A stretch of 5,995 bases of DNA from Candidatus Sediminicultor secundus (GTDB lineage Bacteria > Atribacterota > JS1 > SB-45 > 34-128), in NCBI GenBank assembly GCA_002849045.2, contig NCRO01000438.1, positions 1 to 5,995 of the forward strand, in the 5' to 3' direction. The number at the start of each line of letters is the position of its first letter. The stretch's first letter is position 1. The position numbers and the translations under genes are program-made. Of this stretch, positions 1 through 4,708 are shown one piece after another. The notes beneath the pieces were generated by a model. The model was given only the letters and a program-made list of their open reading frames with translations, ran no database searches and had not been told where the DNA came from.

Positions 1-23
1 TAAAAATTAAAAGGAGGAGAAGT

Positions 24-1250
24 ATGAGTAATTTAAAGAAAGTGGATTCAGAAATATTTGAAGCCATAAAAAATGAGGAGAATCGTCAAAAATACACCAT
101 AGAATTAATTGCCTCAGAAAATTTTGTTTCCCCGGAAGTATTAGAAGCACAAGGTTCAGTTTTGACTAACAAGTATGCTGAAGGCTATCCAGGGAAGAAA
201 TACTATGGTGGATGTAAATACATCGATGTTGTAGAAAATTTAGCTATAGAAAGGGCTAAAAAGATATTTAAGGCAGATCATGCCAATGTTCAACCTCATT
301 CCGGTTCACAGGCAAATATGGCGGTTTATTTTAGTGTCTTAGAAGTAGGAGACACCATTTTAGCTATGAATCTTTCTCATGGAGGCCATCTTACTCACGG
401 GAGCCCGGTAAATTTTTCTGGTAGATTCTTCAATATTATTCCATATGGAGTGGGGAATGATACCGGACGAATAGATTATGATAACTTAAGAGATTTAGCC
501 CTAAAAAATAAACCAAAATTAATTATCGCCGGAGCGAGTGCCTATCCGCGTGAAATAGATTTTTCTGCATTTAGGTCTATTGCTGATGAAGTTGGTGCCT
601 ATTTAATGGCAGACATTGCTCATATCGCCGGATTGATTATAGCAGGGCTTCATCAAAGGGCTGTACCTCATTGTCATTTTGTCACCTCAACTACTCACAA
701 AACATTAAGAGGACCGAGAGGCGGCTTAATTTTGTGTGAAGAAGAGCAGCACAAAGCAATTGACAAAACTATATTTCCGGGGATTCAAGGGGGCCCACTA
801 ATGCACATTATAGCTGCTAAAGCGGTCTGTTTTAAGCAAGCAATGACCCCGGAATTTAAAGAATACCAGAAACAAATCGTTAAAAATGCCAAAAACTTGG
901 CTGAAAAATTAGTAGAATTAGATTATAATTTAGTATCCGGTGGAACTGATAATCACTTGATGTTAGTGGATTTAAGAAATAAAGGAATTACCGGAAAGCA
1001 GGCAGAGAAAGCTTTGGAAGAAGCCGGAATTACTGTTAATAAGAATATGGTTCCCTTAGACCCTCAAAAGCCTTGGGTTGCCAGCGGAATAAGAATCGGT
1101 ACTCCTGCAGTGACTACCCGGGGGATGAAAGAGCAGGATATGGGTGTAATAGCCGAGATGATAAATAGAGTCCTGAATGACACAGAAAATCTGAAAATAA
1201 AAGAAGAAGTAAGAAAAGAAGTAGAAAGCTTTTGTAAAAGATTTGTATAG
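24..1250 (+). CDS. glyA: Serine hydroxymethyltransferase
   Basis: Cytosolic PLP enzyme that interconverts serine plus tetrahydrofolate with glycine plus 5,10-methylene-tetrahydrofolate, the main source of one-carbon units. The 408-residue protein is close to the family's usual 410-420 and looks complete. Seen in the sequence: the N-terminal [11 protein letters not shown] block (about 27-36), [13 protein letters not shown] (51-63), HSGSQAN (92-98), the PLP-contacting D197 and H200 in ADIAHIAG, the Schiff-base lysine K226 in [12 protein letters not shown], and the carboxylate-binding R357 in SGIRIGTPA. The start is supported by AAGGAGG at 11-17, six bases before the ATG. The stretch just before the active-site lysine reads HQRAVPHCH where many homologues have HPSPVPYAD; this is a tolerable variation. 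No intrinsic terminator is visible after the stop. The next gene on the strand is the broken efp, 148 bp away across a palindromic repeat. Family assignment is essentially certain. Confidence 0.98.
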   Translation: MSNLKKVDSEIFEAIKNEENRQKYTIELIASENFVSPEVLEAQGSVLTNKYAEGYPGKKYYGGCKYIDVVENLAIERAKKIFKADHANVQPHSGSQANMAVYFSVLEVGDTILAMNLSHGGHLTHGSPVNFSGRFFNIIPYGVGNDTGRIDYDNLRDLALKNKPKLIIAGASAYPREIDFSAFRSIADEVGAYLMADIAHIAGLIIAGLHQRAVPHCHFVTSTTHKTLRGPRGGLILCEEEQHKAIDKTIFPGIQGGPLMHIIAAKAVCFKQAMTPEFKEYQKQIVKNAKNLAEKLVELDYNLVSGGTDNHLMLVDLRNKGITGKQAEKALEEAGITVNKNMVPLDPQKPWVASGIRIGTPAVTTRGMKEQDMGVIAEMINRVLNDTENLKIKEEVRKEVESFCKRFV

Positions 1251-1273
1251 AATGAATGTTAATGAGCAATGTG

Positions 1274-1355
1274 TTGTAGAGGCACGATGCATCGTGCCCA
1301 CAGGTAAAAAAAAGACAATAAAACAGGAAGGGCACAATTCATTGTGCCCCTACAA
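1274..1355 (+). repeat. Two-palindrome interspersed repeat, copy 1 (82 bp)
   Basis: Composite element in the glyA-efp spacer. The left palindrome is a perfect 18-mer, GGCACGATGCATCGTGCC (1281-1298). The right palindrome has 9-bp arms, GGGCACAAT (1330-1338) and ATTGTGCCC (1341-1349). A 30-bp A-rich spacer beginning ACAGG separates them. The outer ends TTGTAG and CTACAA are also inverted repeats. An inverted copy with the same architecture lies at 3754-3834, and the rightmost 26 bases (1330-1355) are identical in both. The form resembles REP/BIME or a very small MITE. No transposase is present in the window and no convincing target-site duplication is seen. There is no U-run after either stem, so it does not look like an intrinsic terminator. 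Confidence 0.85.
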
Positions 1356-1398
1356 TATAATTCGGAAATAAAGATTAAAACGAAAGTGAGGCTTTATC

Positions 1399-1620
1399 TT
1401 GATTTCTACCAGCAATTTTAAAAGAGGTTTAACTATCGAATTAAATGGTGAAATATATAGCATTGTGGATTTTCAACACGTAAAACCCGGTAAGGGCGGT
1501 GCATTTGTAAGAACTAAACTCAAGAATGTAAAAACCGGGCTTGTTGTGGACAAAACATTCAGAGCAGGAGAAAAAATGGAACAAGCAATAATTGATAGAA
1601 AAACTATGCAGTATCTATGA
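1399..1620 (+). CDS. efp: Elongation factor P, truncated to N-terminal domain
   Basis: EF-P binds the ribosome between the P and E sites and relieves stalling at polyproline. These 73 residues match domain I of Bacillus-type EF-P almost throughout: N-terminal [19 protein letters not shown], then [19 protein letters not shown] (modified-lysine loop, K32 at the tip), then KTFRAGEK and KTMQYL. The family is about 185 residues, so the two OB-fold domains (II and III) are missing. The frame is cut directly after MQYL, where homologues continue with Y.DG; the TGA at 1618-1620 belongs to foreign sequence, being antisense to the aroK fragment. The start is TTG, with GTGAGG at 1386-1391 seven bases upstream. 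Domain I alone is not expected to work as EF-P, so this is probably a gene remnant or the edge of a chimeric assembly. Identity is certain; functional status is doubtful. Confidence 0.9.
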   Translation: MISTSNFKRGLTIELNGEIYSIVDFQHVKPGKGGAFVRTKLKNVKTGLVVDKTFRAGEKMEQAIIDRKTMQYL

Positions 1621-1711
1621 ACTTCATCTTTAATCTACGTGCCAATTCTTCTCCAACTTCTGATTTCTTCGTTCCTTTCAACCCGACTAATATTATATTT
1701 TTCAGTATCAT
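1604..1711 (-). pseudogene. aroK: Shikimate kinase N-terminal fragment
   Basis: Short reading frame of 35 codons whose ATG (1711-1709) overlaps the rimO stop in an ATGA, a typical coupled-translation arrangement. The translation contains NIILVGLKGTKKSEVG, then ELARRL and KFIDT, then A and a stop. This matches the first strand, P-loop, first helix and FIDTD segment of shikimate kinases, which phosphorylate shikimate in aromatic amino-acid synthesis. The family is about 165-175 residues. The match ends after FIDT, exactly where the opposite-strand efp also breaks. The P-loop is unusual: GLKGTKKS carries Lys where GxxGxGKS has its last Gly. The fragment is too short to exclude another P-loop kinase, but the FIDT spacing favours AroK. 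It cannot be functional as it stands. Confidence 0.72.
1609..1618. other. Breakpoint joining truncated efp and aroK
   Basis: The ten bases CAGTATCTAT can be read both as EF-P codons Gln-Tyr-Leu plus the first base of the conserved next Tyr, and, on the other strand, as shikimate kinase Ile-Asp-Thr plus the first base of the conserved next Asp. Left of it the sequence is purely efp; right of it purely aroK. The likely origin is therefore a join at shared microhomology. It could be a deletion between convergent genes, an inversion, or an artefact of amplification or assembly. The overlap is inferred from expected family residues, not from an intact relative. Confidence 0.7.
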
Positions 1712-3045
1712 TCAATCTCTCCTACTAAATCATATTCGGAAGCTTTTGTTACTTTTACTTTTACGAATTTTCCGACTTGTGCCTTGTCCGTTCTTACTAC
1801 AACTTTTCCATCTATCTCCGGAGCATCTCCTTTAGTTCGTCCAATGGCAATTTTTGCCTTCCCCGATTTTATTTCATCAATCAGCACTTCAATTACTTTT
1901 CCTATGTAAGAACTATTTATTTCTTCTGAAATCGACTGCTGGGTTAACATTAATTCTTTCAGGCGTTCCTTCTTAATTCGCCTAGGAATTTGTTGGGGAA
2001 AATCATAAGCCGGAGTCCCCTCTTCCCGGGAAAAAACAAAAGCTCCCAACCTTTCAAATCGAAATTCTTTCACAAAATTCAATAATTCTTCAAAATTCTG
2101 ATCGGTTTCACCGGGGAATCCCACCATAAAAGTAGTACGCAAAGATAAATTTGGAATTCTATCTCTTAATTTATTAATTAACGAAATAACATAATTTTTT
2201 TCAACCGGTCTATTCATTCTTTTTAGTATTTTATCACTTATATGCTGTAAAGGTAAATCCAAATAGGCACATATTTTAGGATAACTGGCTATAACTTCAA
2301 TTAATTCATCATTATAATGAGTGGGATGGGTATATAAAAGTCTTATCCATTTTAAATTATTTATTTCGAGAAGAGAAAGTTTTTTTAACAATTCAGCTAA
2401 TCTATATTCTCCATAGAGGTCGATTCCGTATAAAGTTGTATCTTGACCAATTAAAATTATCTCGGAAAGATTTTGTTTTTCAGAAAGCAATTTTACTTCT
2501 TCAATTATATCTTCCATCTTTCTACTGCGATGATTTCCTCTGATTTTTGGTATCAGACAATAGGAGCAATTATTTTGACAGCCTTCAGATATTTTAATAT
2601 AGGCATAATGCTGGGGGGTTAAAATAGTTCGGGGAGTATTGTGGTTATAAAGAAATTTAGGTTCAGAGCTAACTTTATAGATTTGTTCACCTTGCAAAAC
2701 TCTTTTTATTACATTATCAACAACCAATAAATCTCCGACTCCTAAAAAAGCATCGACTTCAGGAAGTTCCTGATAAAAATTGTCATCTTTATATCTCTGA
2801 GGAAGGCACCCGGTTACTATTATATGCTTTATCTTTCCTTCTTTTTTTAGCTTTACCAGTGAAAGGATTTCTTCAATGGATTCTTCAACAGCATCCCTTA
2901 TGAAACTGCAGGTATTTATAATGACTATATCTGAATTATCAATCTTCTCACTTATTTGGTATCCTTTTTCTCTTAACTTTCCACAAATTACTTCAGTATC
3001 GACAAAGTTTTTAGGACAGCCTAATGATTTAATTCCAATTCGCAT
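1708..3045 (-). CDS. rimO: Ribosomal protein S12 methylthiotransferase RimO
   Basis: Radical SAM enzyme that adds a methylthio group to the beta-carbon of a conserved aspartate of ribosomal protein S12 (Asp88/89), using two [4Fe-4S] clusters. The 445 residues match the family's usual size. The N-terminal MTTase domain holds C10 (in LGCPKNFVDTE, the RimO signature), C46 (INTCSF) and C80 (VTGCLPQRY). The radical SAM core carries C156, C160 and C163 in CQNNCSYC, then DLPLQH (263-268) and TTFMVGFPGET (304-314). A C-terminal TRAM domain (about 376-445) includes GDAPEIDG, typical of RimO as opposed to MiaB. Its ATG lies 21 bases after the DUF1232 stop, suggesting one transcript, and its stop overlaps the aroK start. 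The ribosome site is modest: GAGAGG is about 13 bases upstream. Confidence 0.97.
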   Translation of the reverse strand: MRIGIKSLGCPKNFVDTEVICGKLREKGYQISEKIDNSDIVIINTCSFIRDAVEESIEEILSLVKLKKEGKIKHIIVTGCLPQRYKDDNFYQELPEVDAFLGVGDLLVVDNVIKRVLQGEQIYKVSSEPKFLYNHNTPRTILTPQHYAYIKISEGCQNNCSYCLIPKIRGNHRSRKMEDIIEEVKLLSEKQNLSEIILIGQDTTLYGIDLYGEYRLAELLKKLSLLEINNLKWIRLLYTHPTHYNDELIEVIASYPKICAYLDLPLQHISDKILKRMNRPVEKNYVISLINKLRDRIPNLSLRTTFMVGFPGETDQNFEELLNFVKEFRFERLGAFVFSREEGTPAYDFPQQIPRRIKKERLKELMLTQQSISEEINSSYIGKVIEVLIDEIKSGKAKIAIGRTKGDAPEIDGKVVVRTDKAQVGKFVKVKVTKASEYDLVGEIE

Positions 3046-3066
3046 ATTTTCAAATTATCCTCTCTA

Positions 3067-3411
3067 TTAACGAAAAAATCTATATCTCTGCTTATTCTCT
3101 ATATCTATTATTTTTACGTGTCCCGCTACCACCTCAGGCGGGCTGCCCTTAACTAAACCAATTAAACATGATATTCCGATAATAATATCTTCAAAAAATC
3201 CTAAAAAGGGAACTAAATAATCAGGGATTAAATCATAAGGCGATAATACATAGGCAATTGCTCCATATACCAATAATTTTAAATAAAAGGGAACTTTCCT
3301 GTCTTTAAGTAATCTTAAAGATAATTTTATAAAATTAGGTATATGAAATATTATTCTGGCTAAATATAACTGCTTTTTTAATTTACTATAAGGGTCTTTA
3401 TTTTCTGACAT
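3067..3411 (-). CDS. DUF1232 (YkvA-like) small membrane protein
   Basis: 114 residues with the DUF1232 signature at about 51-75: AIAYVLSPYDLIPDYLVP followed by a GFFEDI segment, where SPYDLIPD (57-64) is the family hallmark. Two hydrophobic stretches (about 42-57 and 65-87) suggest membrane association. The N-terminal third is basic and amphipathic. The biochemical role of this family is not established, so none is assigned. The start is supported by GGAGA at 3421-3425, nine bases before the ATG. It is the first visible gene of a likely operon with rimO (21-base gap). No clear promoter was found in the repeat-rich DNA upstream. The C-terminal tail (IENKQRYRFFR) is charged and matches nothing I recognise. 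Confidence 0.9.
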   Translation of the reverse strand: MSENKDPYSKLKKQLYLARIIFHIPNFIKLSLRLLKDRKVPFYLKLLVYGAIAYVLSPYDLIPDYLVPFLGFFEDIIIGISCLIGLVKGSPPEVVAGHVKIIDIENKQRYRFFR

Positions 3412-3493
3412 ACAACTAATTCTCCATATTTCTCTGTCATTACTTACGGAAGTGGAAATTCAGCTTTTGTATTTCTTATCTTATTTTCTTTGC

Positions 3494-3521
3494 TAACGAC
3501 TATTCACTATTCACTAACGAC
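3494..3521. repeat. Heptamer tandem repeat (TAACGAC/TATTCAC)
   Basis: Four consecutive 7-bp units: TAACGAC, TATTCAC, TATTCAC, TAACGAC. The same 10-mer CTAACGACTA occurs at 3493-3502 and 3514-3523. It is upstream of the DUF1232-rimO operon. A different heptamer array sits at 4616-4650. Confidence 0.7.
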
Positions 3522-3545
3522 TAATTTATTCCCGTTTTCCTTATG

Positions 3546-3580
3546 TCATTGCGAGCGACCAACGGGAGCGTGGCAATCTC
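3546..3580. repeat. CATTGCGAG-type interspersed palindromic repeat
   Basis: Starts TCATTGCGAGCGACC and ends GGGAGCGTGGCAATCTC. The outer arms ATTGC and GCAAT are complementary and GAGCG occurs in both halves. This pattern, CATTGCGAG...GCAATC, is a widespread REP-like intergenic repeat in many bacterial genomes (from general knowledge, not searched). It is visibly GC-richer than its surroundings, consistent with a mobile or repeat origin. Confidence 0.7.
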
Positions 3581-3643
3581 AAGTAAGATAATCGTTATAT
3601 TGTTTTCTTATATTACTCCCGCTTTCTTTTATTGTCATTCTTT

Positions 3644-3666
3644 GGGCGTATGCAATACGTCCCTAC
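3644..3666. repeat. Palindrome 1 of array, core CGTAT
   Basis: GGGCGTAT (3644-3651), loop GCA, ATACGTCCC (3655-3663), then TAC. The stem is complete apart from one bulged T (3660), as if one base had been lost from the left arm. Its CCCTAC end is followed, after exactly 15 bases, by the GTAGGGG of palindrome 2. Confidence 0.75.
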
Positions 3667-3681
3667 TTCTTTTCTGTTTTT

Positions 3682-3706
3682 GTAGGGGTCAGATGTATCT
3701 GACCTA
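3682..3706. repeat. Palindrome 2 of array, core TCAGAT
   Basis: Left flank GTAGGGG, then perfect 8-bp arms GGTCAGAT (3687-3694) and ATCTGACC (3697-3704) with a two-base centre GT. The right end (CCTA) appears shortened relative to the CCCCTAC seen in other members. Confidence 0.75.
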
Positions 3707-3716
3707 TTCTTATTGC

Positions 3717-3740
3717 GGGCTTGATGGATCAAACCCATAC
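3717..3740. repeat. Palindrome 3 of array, core CTTGAT
   Basis: GGGCTTGAT (3717-3725), centre GG, ATCAAACCC (3728-3736), with one C-A mismatch in the stem, then ATAC, a degraded form of the CTAC end. Fifteen bases separate it from palindrome 4, and that spacer agrees with the palindrome 1-2 spacer at 11 of 15 positions. Confidence 0.7.
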
Positions 3741-3753
3741 AGCTTTTATGATT

Positions 3754-3834
3754 TTGTAGGGGCACAATGAATTGTGCCCTCGCCATATTATTTCCTAATT
3801 TTTCCTGTGGGCACAATGCATCGTACCCCTACAT
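3754..3834 (-). repeat. Two-palindrome interspersed repeat, copy 2 (81 bp, inverted)
   Basis: Inverted counterpart of the element at 1274-1355. Palindrome 4 has perfect arms GGGCACAAT (3760-3768) and ATTGTGCCC (3771-3779). Palindrome 5 spans 3809-3828 with two mismatches, a left arm GGGCACAAT and a right arm ATCGTACCC, so it has decayed or mixes two variants. Read on the minus strand, the spacer begins GCCCACAGG then an A-rich stretch, as in copy 1, and is one base shorter. The terminal 26 bases match copy 1 exactly. The two copies are in opposite orientation, about 2.4 kb apart. Confidence 0.85.
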
Positions 3835-3933
3835 TACTATTTTGTGTACTTTTTGGGTTACAATCATAATATAGATGGTCTTACTGATTTTAACATAGCT
3901 ACCAGATGAGCGTCAATTAATTGAATTGGCTGT

Positions 3934-3971
3934 AAAAAAAAATAACCCCGGAATTAACCTGGGGTTATTTT
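3934..3971 (-). terminator. Intrinsic terminator of the secreted-protein gene
   Basis: Read on the minus strand: AAAATAACCCC (3971-3961), a short loop region, GGGGTTATTTT (3949-3939), running into nine T's (3942-3934). The stem is 11 bp, and two inner G-C pairs next to a bulged base may extend it. It lies about 55 bases past the stop of the gene at 4024. Symmetric T-richness on the other side would permit some bidirectional activity, but no plus-strand gene runs into it. Confidence 0.88.
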
Positions 3972-3996
3972 ATTTTAATATTAATTTTTTTTAGGG

Positions 3997-4012
3997 GGGG
4001 GATGGTGTTAAG
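3997..4012 (+). repeat. Left arm of inverted repeat flanking the cassette
   Basis: GGGGGATGGTGTTAAG here agrees at 14 of 16 positions with GGGGGATGGTATAAAG read on the minus strand at 4566-4551. The first ten bases match perfectly. The pair brackets the secreted-protein gene with its leader. In the mRNA this arm is 3' UTR sequence complementary to the predicted 5' end. It lies next to a G8 tract (3994-4001) and a T8 tract (3985-3992). Confidence 0.6.
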
Positions 4013-4023
4013 TTCTTAGAAAC

Positions 4024-4425
4024 TTACCAAGCTCCACGATATCGTGAAAAGTGGTCTGTTTCTATGGTTCCATCAGTACAGGTTAGACTAACATCTTTTC
4101 CTTTGACAGATGTCTCAACCTCTGATTCACCTTCAGGTGCATCTGCAAATTCTATGGTAACTGTCCCGTCAACTTTTATTTCTGGACCAAGTTGGTAAAC
4201 TCCATCACCTAAATCCTTAATCTTAATCTTGGTATCCTTAGAAAGGACACCAGGATCGAAAGTTACGGTGACATCGCCTAAAGTTACAGATCCACCTTCT
4301 TCTGCAACTATCAGTTCTTGAACCTTGTCATTCTTTTCCGCAAAAGCCCAAGTAGACAGCATAAGAATGGTAAGCAGAGCAATACAGAGAATTGAGAATA
4401 GTTTTAAATCTATCCTTTTCTTCAT
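4024..4425 (-). CDS. Small secreted ZU5-like protein under c-di-GMP riboswitch
   Basis: A 133-residue exported protein. It has a Sec signal peptide (MKKRIDLKLF, hydrophobic core about 11-25, likely cut after AFA at residue 29) and a mature part of about 104 residues. The mature part opens with EEGGSVTLGDVTVTFDPG followed by DTKIKI, resembling ZU5-type beta-sandwich domains, and ends with TDHFSRY plus RGAW. A similar HFSxY ending is common in such secreted domains. It has no membrane anchor, no lipobox and a single mature cysteine. ATG 4425 is preferred over the in-frame ATG at 4434: AAGGAG at 4440-4435 is nine bases from the former but touches the latter. The gene has its own promoter, riboswitch and terminator, so it is monocistronic. 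A cell-surface or matrix role is inferred from c-di-GMP control; no enzymatic residues are evident. Confidence 0.85.
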   Translation of the reverse strand: MKKRIDLKLFSILCIALLTILMLSTWAFAEKNDKVQELIVAEEGGSVTLGDVTVTFDPGVLSKDTKIKIKDLGDGVYQLGPEIKVDGTVTIEFADAPEGESEVETSVKGKDVSLTCTDGTIETDHFSRYRGAW

Positions 4426-4434
4426 TTTTATCAT

Positions 4435-4440
4435 CTCCTT
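4435..4440 (-). promoter_or_regulatory. Shine-Dalgarno deciding the start at 4425
   Basis: AAGGAG on the minus strand directly follows the riboswitch aptamer. It leaves nine bases to ATG 4425 and none to ATG 4434, so the downstream ATG is the workable start. Its position makes it the obvious target for ligand-dependent masking. Confidence 0.8.
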
Positions 4441-4524
4441 CGGTGGCCCAGCTACCTTAGCTAACTTAATAGCCTTAGGTCTGTGACTTTGCGTCTCAAC
4501 CTTTCGATTGATTTGCTATTATCG
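4441..4524 (-). promoter_or_regulatory. Cyclic di-GMP-I (GEMM-I) riboswitch aptamer
   Basis: Read on the minus strand, the leader shows the GEMM-I hallmarks in order: GCAAATCAATC, the GAAA tetraloop (4505-4502) closed by CAATC/GGTTG, GAGACGCAAAGTC (4497-4485), ACCTAAGG (tetraloop-receptor side, around 4480-4473), a short GCTA/TAGC helix, then AAGGTAGCTGGGCCACCG ending at 4441. Aligned to the Vibrio Vc2 aptamer, the ligand-contacting G20 corresponds to the G at 4516 and C92 to the C at 4443. Keeping G at position 20 favours c-di-GMP over cGAMP. No terminator hairpin fits between aptamer and ribosome site, so control is probably translational. Regulation of an exported protein suits c-di-GMP signalling. 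Confidence 0.93.
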
Positions 4525-4551
4525 GGAGTTTATTTTGAAAATTTAAACTCC
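4525..4551 (-). promoter_or_regulatory. Leader hairpin upstream of aptamer
   Basis: On the minus strand GGAGTTT (4551-4545) can pair with AAACTCC (4531-4525) across a 13-base AT-rich loop. The CTCC in its 3' arm is also complementary to GGAG in the Shine-Dalgarno sequence. It is therefore a candidate alternative-pairing partner in the riboswitch expression platform. Pairing is seen; function is inferred. Confidence 0.45.
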
Positions 4552-4566
4552 TTTATACCATCCCCC
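4551..4566 (-). repeat. Right arm of inverted repeat, at mRNA 5' end
   Basis: GGGGGATGGTATAAAG on the minus strand, the partner of 3997-4012. Its first G (4566) is exactly where transcription would start from the promoter just upstream, so the arm would form the first 16 bases of the transcript. Confidence 0.6.
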
Positions 4567-4572
4567 ACTTAC

Positions 4573-4601
4573 ATTATATAACAAATAATAAAAAATGCAA
4601 A
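4573..4601 (-). promoter_or_regulatory. Sigma-70-like promoter of the riboswitch transcript
   Basis: The -10 is a perfect TATAAT on the minus strand (4578-4573). Seventeen bases upstream is TTTGCA (4601-4596), a 4-of-6 match to TTGACA. The predicted +1 is the G at 4566, giving a leader of about 140 bases that contains the whole aptamer. Confidence 0.6.
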
Positions 4602-4615
4602 TAATGAACTCAAAT

Positions 4616-4650
4616 TCGTATCTCGTATCTCGTGAATCGTATCTCGTTTT
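4616..4650. repeat. Heptamer tandem repeat (TCGTATC)
   Basis: Five consecutive 7-bp units: TCGTATC, TCGTATC, TCGTGAA, TCGTATC, TCGTTTT. It sits between the TPR gene's 3' end and the promoter of the riboswitch transcript. A weak hairpin (GTGGA 4656-4660, TCCAC 4672-4676) lies beside it without a U-run, so I do not call a terminator for the TPR gene. Confidence 0.75.
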
Positions 4651-4708
4651 ATATCGTGGATAGTATAAAAGTCCACAATAAGATTCAAATACAGATAATC
4701 TATATTTA

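Larger units (their letters stand above)
3412..4023. other. Gene-free, repeat-rich intergenic interval
   Basis: About 600 bp without a credible coding gene. From left to right it holds a heptamer tandem repeat, a CATTGCGAG-type interspersed repeat, five GGG/CCC palindromes between 3644 and 3834 (the last two forming an inverted copy of the glyA-efp spacer element), about 100 bp with nothing recognisable (3835-3933), and a strong hairpin terminator. Short open frames here read through the palindromes and show no family motif or ribosome site. Confidence 0.8.

Noticed and set aside
1056..1337. Open frames on the minus strand opposite the glyA end and spacer (also 1114-1335)
   Set aside because: They are antisense to the strongly conserved glyA C-terminus and run through the palindromic repeat; no motif or ribosome site.
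1356..1361. TATAAT directly after the 82-bp element, a possible efp promoter
   Set aside because: No acceptable -35 at 16-18 bases upstream; in AT-rich DNA a lone TATAAT is weak evidence.
1617..1835. Plus-strand open frame after the efp stop
   Set aside because: It is antisense to the aroK fragment and the rimO TRAM region; the leucine-rich translation is typical of a shadow frame.
2876..3070. Plus-strand open frame opposite the rimO start
   Set aside because: Fully antisense to the conserved MTTase domain of rimO.
3543..3816. Open frames on both strands through the repeat gap
   Set aside because: They translate the interspersed repeats and palindromes; cysteine- and serine-rich, without family resemblance or a Shine-Dalgarno.
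3644..3834. CRISPR array
   Set aside because: The repeated units are palindromes with variable cores and two spacer classes of 15 and about 30 bp; there are no identical direct repeats with unique spacers and no cas genes.
3900..3945. Possible transposase remnant reading PDERQLIELAVKKNN on the plus strand
   Set aside because: Preceded by an in-frame stop and too short to assign; it overlaps the terminator A-tract.
4426..4434. ATG at 4434 as the start of the secreted protein
   Set aside because: The AAGGAG ribosome site would touch it with no spacing; the ATG at 4425 has the proper nine-base spacing and begins a standard signal peptide.
4656..4676. GTGGA...TCCAC hairpin as terminator of the TPR gene
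   Set aside because: Only five base pairs with an 11-base loop and no U-run on the minus-strand side.
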